DNA from: an uncultured bacterium
GTDB taxonomy: Bacteria > Pseudomonadota > Alphaproteobacteria > Sphingomonadales > Sphingomonadaceae
Length of the DNA stretch: 37,939 nt
Direction: 5' to 3'
NCBI GenBank assembly: GCA_903884945.1
Contig: CAISGR010000228.1
Coordinates: 1 to 37,939 of the forward strand
A program made the translations under genes and the position numbers. Shown piece by piece: positions 32,077 through 37,939 of the stretch (position 1 is its first letter; every line of letters starts with the position of its first letter). Below the pieces are notes generated by a model that did no database searches, was not told the DNA's origin, and was given only the letters and a program-made list of their open reading frames with translations.

Positions 32077-34685
32077 CATTCCCCTCCCCTGAAGGGGAGG
32101 GCCACAAGGTAAGGACCACCTGCGCCTATTGCGGCGTCGGGTGCGGCGTGATCGCCACGCCAACGGGCCCGCGCACCGCCGTCATCGCCGGCGACCGCGA
32201 TCACCCGGCCAATCGCGGCAGGCTCTGTTCCAAGGGCACGCATCTCGGCGAGACGATCGGGCTCGAAGGACGATTGCTGCATCCCATGATCGGGTCGGAG
32301 AGGGCCGGCTGGCACGAGGCGCTAGACCTTGTTGCCAGCCGCTTCGCCGCGACGATCGCTGAATATGGCCCGGACAGCGTCGCCTTCTACGCCTCGGGGC
32401 AGATGCTGACCGAGGATTATTACGTGGCGAACAAGCTGATGAAGGGATTCATCGGCACGGCCAATATCGACACCAATTCCCGCCTCTGCATGGCGAGTGC
32501 CGTCGCGGCGCATGTCCGCGCGTTCGGCGAGGATGTGGTGCCGTGCAGCTATGATGATCTCGACAAAGCAGGGCTTATTATTCTTGTTGGATCCAACACC
32601 GCCTGGTGCCACCCGATCGTGTGGCAGCGGATCGAGGCGGCGCGGGCGGCGCATGGCACGAAGCTGGTGGTGATCGACCCGCGGCGCACCGAGACGGCCG
32701 AGCGCGCCGACCTGCACCTCGCCATCGCGCCCGATACCGATGTCGCGCTGTTCGCCGGGCTGCTCGCCGAGATGCGGTCGATCTGGCGGCTCGACGGCCG
32801 CTATCTCGCCGAGCATGTCAGCGTGCCGCAGGGCTTCTGGAAGGCCCCGCCCGCCGGCGACATCGCGAAGATGTGCGACATAGAACCCATTGATCTACAA
32901 TCATTTTATAACCTCTTTGCGGAGCACCCACGCACCGTCACGCTGTTCAGCCAGGGGGTGAACCAGTCGACCAGCGGCACCGACAAGGCCAACGCGATCA
33001 TCAACCTGCATCTCGCGACCGGGCGGATCGGCAAGCCCGGCGCGGGACCGTTCAGCATCACCGGCCAGCCCAATGCGATGGGCGGGCGCGAAGTCGGCGG
33101 GCTCGCCTCGACGCTCGCCGCGCATATGGGCTTCAGCCCGGCGGAGCGCGACCGGGCGCAACGCTTCTGGCAATCGCCGACGATCTGCCCCGGCCCCGGG
33201 CTGAAGGCAGTCGACATGTTCGACGCGATGGCGAAGGGCCGGATCAAGGCGGTGTGGATCATGGCGACCAACCCCGCCGTCTCGCTGCCCGATGCGCGCC
33301 TGGCGCGGATCGCGCTGGCCAACTGCCCGTTCGTCGTCGTCTCCGACTGTATCACCGCGACCGATACCGCGCGCTACGCGCAGGTGAAGCTGCCCGCGCT
33401 GGGCTGGGGCGAGAAGGACGGCACGGTCACCAATTCCGAGCGCCGCATCTCGCGCCAGCGCAGCTTCATGGCGCCGCCGGGCGCGGCGCGCGCCGACTGG
33501 TGGGCGATTGCCGAGGTGGCGAAGCGGATGGGCTTTGCGGGGTTCGACTTTCCCGATGCAGCCAGCATCTTCCGCGAATTCGCGGCGCAGACCGGCTTCG
33601 AGAATGACGGCGCGCGCGTGCTCGATATCGCCGACAAGGCGACGATCAGCGACCAGGGCTATGACGCGCTGGAGCCGTTCCAATGGGGCGGCGCCTCCCC
33701 CTTTGCCGCGCGCGGCTATGCGACACCCGACGGCAGGGCACGGCTGGTGCCGGTGGCCTACACCCCGCGCAACGACGGCAGCCGCGCCTTCCCGCTGCGC
33801 CTCAACACCGGGCGCTATCGCGACCAGTGGCACAGCATGACGCGCACCGGCCTGTCGCCGAAACTGTCGCAGCACCGCCGCGAGCCGCTAGTCGAAGTGC
33901 ATCCCGACACGATGCAGCGGCTCGGCCTGACCGATGGGGGGCTGGCGCGGGTCGCGACACCGCAGGGGGCGAGCATCTTCCGCGTCGCCGGTACGCTCGG
34001 CCAGCGGCGGCGCGAGCTGTTCGTGCCAATCCACTGGACCGACCAGACCAGCTCGGGCGGCCGCGCCGGCTTGCTGCCGGCGCGCGACCGCGACCCGACC
34101 TCGGGCCAGCCCGGTTTCAAGAACACCCCCGCGACGATCAGCGCCTATGCCCCGGCCTGGACCGGCTTCCTGATCTCGCGCGACCCGCCGGCCGCACCCG
34201 ACTGCGCCTATTGGACGCGCATCCGCACCGCGAGCGGCTGGCTCACCGAGCTCTCCGGCGACGGCGCGATCGGTGACCTCCCCGCATTGCTCCCCGCCGG
34301 CGAGCGCGCCGAGATGATCGATGCGAAACGCGGCGTGATCCGCGCCGCGGTGATCGGCGATGGCGTGTTGCAGGCAGCCTTGTTCGTCTCGCGCGGGGCG
34401 GGCCTGCCGCCGCGCGACTGGCTGGTCGCGCAACTGGGCAAGGCCGAGGCAGCGTCGTTCGAGCTGCTGGCCGGACGGCCCGCCACGCCGGCGCCCGATC
34501 GCGGGCGGATCATCTGCGTGTGCTTCGATATCGGCCTCAACACGATCCTGTCCGCGATCACCGAGCAGAAGCTGATCAGCGTCGAGGCGGTCGGCGCCGC
34601 GCTGAATGCCGGCACCAATTGCGGATCGTGCCGCCCCGCGATCGCGGCCCTGCTCACACCCCGGAAGGAAGCGGCTTATGGCTGA
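32073..34685 (+). CDS. nasA: Assimilatory nitrate reductase, molybdopterin catalytic subunit with C-terminal BFD domain
   Basis: 870-residue cytoplasmic molybdoenzyme reducing nitrate to nitrite. The N-terminal [4Fe-4S] site is Cys17-x2-Cys20-x3-Cys24 and Cys52. The molybdenum ligand is Cys139 in TNSRLCMAS. The bis-MGD-binding domains follow, and the molydopterin dinucleotide-binding C-terminal fold covers about 560-690. An extra BFD-like [2Fe-2S] domain is fused at the end (Cys815, Cys817, Cys850, Cys853), which marks the NasC/NasA type that takes electrons from a flavoprotein. No separate NasB-type reductase gene is present here. The ATG at 32073 overlaps the nirD stop. Codons 4-10 come from a hairpin repeat, and no other start would keep Cys17. 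Two short AT-rich stretches (32570-32600, 32880-32925) differ from the rest. Confidence 0.94.
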   Translation: MTFPSPEGEGHKVRTTCAYCGVGCGVIATPTGPRTAVIAGDRDHPANRGRLCSKGTHLGETIGLEGRLLHPMIGSERAGWHEALDLVASRFAATIAEYGPDSVAFYASGQMLTEDYYVANKLMKGFIGTANIDTNSRLCMASAVAAHVRAFGEDVVPCSYDDLDKAGLIILVGSNTAWCHPIVWQRIEAARAAHGTKLVVIDPRRTETAERADLHLAIAPDTDVALFAGLLAEMRSIWRLDGRYLAEHVSVPQGFWKAPPAGDIAKMCDIEPIDLQSFYNLFAEHPRTVTLFSQGVNQSTSGTDKANAIINLHLATGRIGKPGAGPFSITGQPNAMGGREVGGLASTLAAHMGFSPAERDRAQRFWQSPTICPGPGLKAVDMFDAMAKGRIKAVWIMATNPAVSLPDARLARIALANCPFVVVSDCITATDTARYAQVKLPALGWGEKDGTVTNSERRISRQRSFMAPPGAARADWWAIAEVAKRMGFAGFDFPDAASIFREFAAQTGFENDGARVLDIADKATISDQGYDALEPFQWGGASPFAARGYATPDGRARLVPVAYTPRNDGSRAFPLRLNTGRYRDQWHSMTRTGLSPKLSQHRREPLVEVHPDTMQRLGLTDGGLARVATPQGASIFRVAGTLGQRRRELFVPIHWTDQTSSGGRAGLLPARDRDPTSGQPGFKNTPATISAYAPAWTGFLISRDPPAAPDCAYWTRIRTASGWLTELSGDGAIGDLPALLPAGERAEMIDAKRGVIRAAVIGDGVLQAALFVSRGAGLPPRDWLVAQLGKAEAASFELLAGRPATPAPDRGRIICVCFDIGLNTILSAITEQKLISVEAVGAALNAGTNCGSCRPAIAALLTPRKEAAYG
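32082..32101. repeat. Perfect hairpin repeat inside the first codons of nasA
   Basis: CCCTCCCC-TGAA-GGGGAGGG is a perfect 8-bp inverted repeat lying over codons 4-10 of nasA, starting 9 bases after the A of its ATG. Palindromes of the form CCCTCCCCTGAAGGGGAGGG are familiar as dispersed intergenic elements of sphingomonads, so this looks like an element that became coding at the nirD-nasA junction. Confidence 0.6.
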
Positions 34686-35484
34686 CCTCATCGCCCCCGG
34701 CGAAGTGTGGCTGGTCGGTGCCGGCCCCGGCGACCCCGACCTGCTGACGCGCAAGGCGGAACAGCTGATCCGCGCCGCGACGATCCTGTTCCACGATGCG
34801 CTGGTCGGGCCGGGCGTACTCGAGCTGATCCCGGCGCAGGTGGTGCGGGTGGCGGTGGGCAAGCGATCGGGGCGGCATTCGAAACCGCAGGAGAGCATCA
34901 ACGACCTGCTGGTGCGCGCCGCGCTGGCGGGCGAGCGGGTGGTGCGACTGAAGGGCGGCGACCCCTCGATCTTCGGCCGCGCCGCCGAGGAGATGGACGC
35001 GCTCGCGCGCCACGGCGTGCCGGTGCGGATCTGCCCGGGCATCACCGCCGCCAGCGCCGCCGCGGCCAGCGCCGGCGTCTCGCTGTCGCTGCGCGGGCTG
35101 GCGCGGCAGGTGCGCTTCGTCACCGCGCATGCGAGCGCGGGCGAAGCGCTCGAGCTCGACTGGGCGTCGCTTGCCGATCCGGCCACGACGCTCGCCTTCT
35201 ATATGGGCCGCGCCGCCGCGCCCGATATCTGCCGCCGGCTGATCGCGCACGGCATGCCGCCCGCGACCCCGGTGCTGATCGCGAGCGATGTGAGCCTGGC
35301 CGCGGAACGGCTCGTGCATACCAGGCTCGACCTGCTGCCGCTCGCGATCGGCGGCGCCGATGGCGGGCCGGCGCTGATCCTGATCGGCGAAGCGGTACGC
35401 GGGCGCCCGGCACTGCCCGGCGGCGACGTCGCCCGCGCCGTTTCGGCGGCATTCCGCCCGGATGGCCGGTTGCCCCGGGCCTGA
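34678..35484 (+). CDS. cobA: Uroporphyrinogen-III C-methyltransferase (SUMT)
   Basis: 268-residue enzyme that adds two methyl groups from S-adenosylmethionine to uroporphyrinogen III, giving precorrin-2 for sirohaem. The SAM-binding and active-site segments are VWLVGAGPGDPDLLT at 10-24, VGKRSGRHS near 60, RLKGGDPSIFGR near 90 and PGITAASAAAA near 121. Only the methyltransferase domain is present, with no CysG-type dehydrogenase/ferrochelatase part, so those steps must come from elsewhere. The ATG at 34678 overlaps the nasA end by 8 bases and has a good GGAAGGAA ribosome site. Its place at the end of the nas operon matches the sirohaem demand of NirB. Confidence 0.93.
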   Translation: MADLIAPGEVWLVGAGPGDPDLLTRKAEQLIRAATILFHDALVGPGVLELIPAQVVRVAVGKRSGRHSKPQESINDLLVRAALAGERVVRLKGGDPSIFGRAAEEMDALARHGVPVRICPGITAASAAAASAGVSLSLRGLARQVRFVTAHASAGEALELDWASLADPATTLAFYMGRAAAPDICRRLIAHGMPPATPVLIASDVSLAAERLVHTRLDLLPLAIGGADGGPALILIGEAVRGRPALPGGDVARAVSAAFRPDGRLPRA

Positions 35485-35523
35485 CATTCCTGCACATCTG
35501 CGGCGGGTTCACGGAGCAGATTT

Positions 35524-36528
35524 TTGCGGGTTACCATCAAGGACGTCTCGCGGGTCGCCGGGGTCTCGATCAAGACCGTATCGCGCGTGCTCAACAACGA
35601 GAAATATGTCGGCGCGGACAAGCGCGAGCGGGTGCTGGCCGCGGTGGCCGAGCTCAACTTCCGCCCGAGCACCGCGGCACGATCGCTCGCCGGCAAGCGC
35701 AGCTACCAGATCGCGCTGATCTGCGACAATCCCAGCCCCTATTATGTCTACGAAATGCAGTCCGGGATCCGCGACCGCTGCGAACAGGACGGGGTGCGGA
35801 TGATCGCCCAGCCCTATGACCGCGACTCAGCCAACCTGCTGACCGATGTCGAGAATCTGGTGGACGCGACGCATGTCGACGGGCTGATCCTGACCCCGCC
35901 GGTGACCGATTATCCCGCGGTGCTCGACCTGCTGGCGCGGCGGCGGGTACGCGTGGTGCGCGTATCGCCGGGCACGCAGCTCGACCTCACCTCCTCCACC
36001 TTCATCGACAATGAGGGAGCCGCGGCGATGATGACCGAGCATCTGATCGGCCTGGGCCATCGCCGGATCGGCTTCATCGCCGGGCACAAGAGCTATGCCA
36101 CCAGCGGGCAGCGCATGAGCGGCTATATGCGCGCGCTGCAGGCGGCCGGGATCGAGCTCGATCTCGGGCTGGTCAAGCAGGGCAGCTATGATTTCGCCTC
36201 GGGATCGGTCGCGGCCGAGGAACTGCTCGCGCTCGACCGCCGGCCGAGCGCGATCTTCGCCTCGAGCGACGACATGGCGGCAGGCGTCCTCTCCGTCGCG
36301 CACCGGCTGGACATTCGGGTGCCCGACCAGCTTTCGGTGGCCGGCTTCGACGACACCTCCCTGGCCAGCTATGTATGGCCGCCGCTCACCACCATCCGCC
36401 AGCCGACCCGGCGCATGGGCTATGTCGCGACCGAGCTGCTGCTGGCCGGCGAGGATGCGCCGATCGAGCGGCGCGAGATCGCGTTCGAATTCGTGCGGCG
36501 GGCATCGACGGGACCGTTCGCGGGCTGA
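35524..36528 (+). CDS. LacI-family transcriptional regulator
   Basis: 334-residue repressor-type regulator. The N-terminal LacI helix-turn-helix and hinge helix occupy residues 3-57 (TIKDVSRVAGVSIKTVSRVL, then RPSTAARSLAG). The periplasmic-binding-protein-like sensor domain runs from about 62 to 330, ending with the typical SVAGFDDTSLASYVWPPLTTIRQP text in two parts near 275-295. The start is a TTG at 35524 with GGAG 8-9 bases upstream; it fits the usual 2-3 residue lead before the helix-turn-helix. It follows cobA by 39 bp on the same strand but is unlikely to be a nitrate gene. Its ligand should be a sugar. It could serve the transporter that begins beyond the right edge or, less likely, the fucose operators. 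Confidence 0.91.
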   Translation: MRVTIKDVSRVAGVSIKTVSRVLNNEKYVGADKRERVLAAVAELNFRPSTAARSLAGKRSYQIALICDNPSPYYVYEMQSGIRDRCEQDGVRMIAQPYDRDSANLLTDVENLVDATHVDGLILTPPVTDYPAVLDLLARRRVRVVRVSPGTQLDLTSSTFIDNEGAAAMMTEHLIGLGHRRIGFIAGHKSYATSGQRMSGYMRALQAAGIELDLGLVKQGSYDFASGSVAAEELLALDRRPSAIFASSDDMAAGVLSVAHRLDIRVPDQLSVAGFDDTSLASYVWPPLTTIRQPTRRMGYVATELLLAGEDAPIERREIAFEFVRRASTGPFAG

Positions 36529-36552
36529 GGCGCGGCGATCCCGATCGCGCCT
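36528..36552. terminator. Hairpin between convergent lacI-type and yeiH-type genes
   Basis: Inverted repeat AGGCGCG / CGCGCCT (36528-36534, 36546-36552) spanning the 22-bp gap between two converging genes. No T run follows on either strand, so any termination would be weak. Confidence 0.3.
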
Positions 36553-37600
36553 ATCCGATCAGGAAAAGCGCCGCCCCCAGCGCCAATGCGAACGCGACGA
36601 GCGTCGCGGCGAGGATCACGAAGAGCGGGCGCGGCCCCGCCTCGAGCAGTTGCGAGAGCGGCGAGCGGATCGCCGTTGCGGTCACGGCGGCGGCGAGCAG
36701 GCCGGCGGCGAGCTTCTCCGCGCCGCTCGCGACGATCGCCGGGATCACGCCGAAGGAATTGATCCCCGCCAGCACGAAGAAGCCGACGACGAACCAGGGC
36801 AGCCCCGGTCCCTTGGCGCGCCCCTCCCCCTTCAGGAACATCGCGACCACCGCGAGCACCGGGGCGAGCAGCGCAACGCGGGTGAGCTTCACGATCGCGG
36901 CGATCTGGCCGGCGCCGTCGGAATAGGAATAGCCGGCGCCCAGCGCCTGCGCCACATCGTGGATCGCGGCGCCCATCAGGAAGCCGGCCTTGAGATCGCT
37001 CATGTGCAGCGCATGGGCAACCAGCGGATAGAGCATCATCGCGGCCGCGCTCATCGCCGAGATGCCGACCAGCACCAGCGTGAGCTGGGCCTGGCTCGCA
37101 CGCTTCTCCCCCAGCGTCGTTGCCAGCGCCATCGCGGCCGAAGCGCCGCAGATCGCCACCGCGCCGCCGGCGAGCACGCCGAACGCGCTGTCGAAGCCGA
37201 GCCGGCGCGCGGCCAGGATGCCGGCGCCGATCGTCAGCGCGACGATCGCCAGCACGCAGAGCAGCGCGACCGGGCCGAGCGCGACGATCTGCCCGAAGGT
37301 GATCCGCACGCCGACCAGGACGATGCCCCAGCGCAGCAGCGAGCGCGAGGCGAAGGCGAGGCCGGGCGTGAGCCGCGCATCGGCGCTGAGGAAATTGAGC
37401 GCAAGGCCGATCAGCAGGGCCATCAGCGTGACCGGGACGCCGTAATGATCGGACAGGAAGCCCGCCGCGAGCGTACCGGCCGCGACGACCGCCAGGCCGG
37501 GCCAATAGCCGTGCCAGGTCGCCCTGGGCGACGGCTCGATATCACCATAAAGGTCGGCCGCCATCGGCAGCGGCCGCTTCGCTTGCGTCGTCGCCGTCAT
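36551..37600 (-). CDS. yeiH: YeiH/PSE-family putative sulfate exporter membrane protein
   Basis: 349-residue integral membrane protein of the UPF0324/YeiH family with about 10-11 predicted transmembrane helices. Family segments include LLRWGIVLVGVRITF near 88-102, VAICGASAAMAL near 146-158, and MGAAIHDVAQALGAGYSYS near 206-224 with a conserved His-Asp pair in the membrane. The N-terminal 30 residues are cytoplasmic and of low complexity. The family is called putative sulphate exporter in databases, but transport has rarely been shown. The ATG at 37600 overlaps the upstream stop as TGATG; a TTG one codon earlier is possible. It is co-transcribed with the MFS gene that crosses the right edge. 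Confidence 0.87.
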   Translation of the reverse strand: MTATTQAKRPLPMAADLYGDIEPSPRATWHGYWPGLAVVAAGTLAAGFLSDHYGVPVTLMALLIGLALNFLSADARLTPGLAFASRSLLRWGIVLVGVRITFGQIVALGPVALLCVLAIVALTIGAGILAARRLGFDSAFGVLAGGAVAICGASAAMALATTLGEKRASQAQLTLVLVGISAMSAAAMMLYPLVAHALHMSDLKAGFLMGAAIHDVAQALGAGYSYSDGAGQIAAIVKLTRVALLAPVLAVVAMFLKGEGRAKGPGLPWFVVGFFVLAGINSFGVIPAIVASGAEKLAAGLLAAAVTATAIRSPLSQLLEAGPRPLFVILAATLVAFALALGAALFLIG

Positions 37601-37939
37601 CAATGGCCCGGTACCGGCATCACGTCACCCATTCCTTCCAGTGGCAGGCGGGGCAACAACAGCTGGATCGCGCCGAGCGCGAGCAGGTAGGAGCACCCCG
37701 CAAACAGGAACAGGGGCAGATAGCCCAACCCGGCCGCCAGCGTCACCCCTGCAACCTTCGCGATGACCATGCCGCCGACATTGCCGCTGAACGCACCGAA
37801 ACTGGTGACGCGACCGATCTTCTCGGGACGCGAGACATCAGCGATCAGCGCGAACAGATTGACCGAAAAGGCCTGGTGCGCCGCCATGACGATTCCGATC
37901 AGCGCAACCGCCAGCACATAATCATGCGCCATCTCGGCA
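37600..37939 (-). CDS. MFS transporter, C-terminal part (partial at right edge)
   Basis: About 113 C-terminal residues covering the last three or so transmembrane helices of a major-facilitator transporter. The segment QAFSVNLFALIADVSRPEKIGRV (read in two parts) with FGAFSGNVGGM resembles the anion:cation symporter branch that carries hexuronates and related sugar acids. The frame remains open to the window edge, so the start lies outside. It overlaps the yeiH start by one base. The nearby LacI-type gene may be its regulator. Confidence 0.8.
   Translation of the reverse strand, partial: AEMAHDYVLAVALIGIVMAAHQAFSVNLFALIADVSRPEKIGRVTSFGAFSGNVGGMVIAKVAGVTLAAGLGYLPLFLFAGCSYLLALGAIQLLLPRLPLEGMGDVMPVPGH

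Noticed and set aside
1..37939. CRISPR arrays, tRNA/rRNA genes, transposases or integrases
   Set aside because: No regularly spaced repeats, tRNA-like cloverleaf or recombinase motifs were recognised on reading both strands; a short or degenerate element could still be missed by eye.

Overview
The window is GC-rich, almost fully coding DNA that looks like a chromosomal segment of an alphaproteobacterium of the Sphingomonadaceae (Sphingomonas or a close relative). The basis is the large TonB-dependent receptors, including one of the long Xanthomonas/Caulobacter type, the flavin-dependent tryptophan-halogenase family genes attached to a receptor, the twin-arginine and secreted glycosidases, and the NasT/NasS-controlled assimilatory nitrate cluster. 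No tRNA, rRNA, insertion sequence, phage gene or CRISPR array was seen.

Layout. (1) 1-4.7 kb: a proline-rich C-terminal fragment, an orphan chemoreceptor and a TonB-dependent receptor with a strong terminator. (2) 4.7-20.4 kb, all minus strand: receptor (14962-18045), two tandem halogenase-family flavoproteins, a small exported protein, an IclR regulator, then L-fuconate dehydratase, a GH74 xyloglucanase-type glycosidase and a GH29 alpha-L-fucosidase. Upstream of the receptor lie an SGNH hydrolase and an alpha/beta hydrolase. (3) 20.5-24.7 kb, plus strand: L-fucose permease, fuconolactonase, aldo/keto-reductase L-fucose dehydrogenase, SDR 2-keto-3-deoxy-L-fuconate dehydrogenase and a mutarotase, nearly all with overlapping stop and start codons. 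Regions 2 and 3 read as one programme: bind and import fragments of a fucosylated and probably acetylated plant polymer (fucosylated xyloglucan is the best guess), trim them, and oxidise L-fucose by the non-phosphorylative route. The last hydrolase of that route is not in the window. A 16-17 bp operator-like sequence occurs three times, before fucD, before the receptor, and between the fucP and esterase operons. It ties these units into one candidate regulon, with the local IclR protein the nearest candidate regulator.

(4) 24.8-35.5 kb, plus strand: assimilatory nitrate/nitrite cluster nasT-nasS-[RNA leader]-narK-porin-nirB-nirD-nasA-cobA. The leader between nasS and narK holds two hairpins whose six-base loops have A at position 1 and G at position 4 (the ANTAR-binding signature), followed by an intrinsic terminator, so nitrate control by antitermination can be read from the sequence. 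The NasT receiver has Asn at the usual phospho-acceptor Asp. CobA supplies the sirohaem precursor for NirB.

(5) 35.5-37.9 kb: a LacI-family regulator with no obvious local target, a YeiH-type membrane protein, and the C-terminal part of an MFS sugar-acid-type transporter that runs off the right edge.
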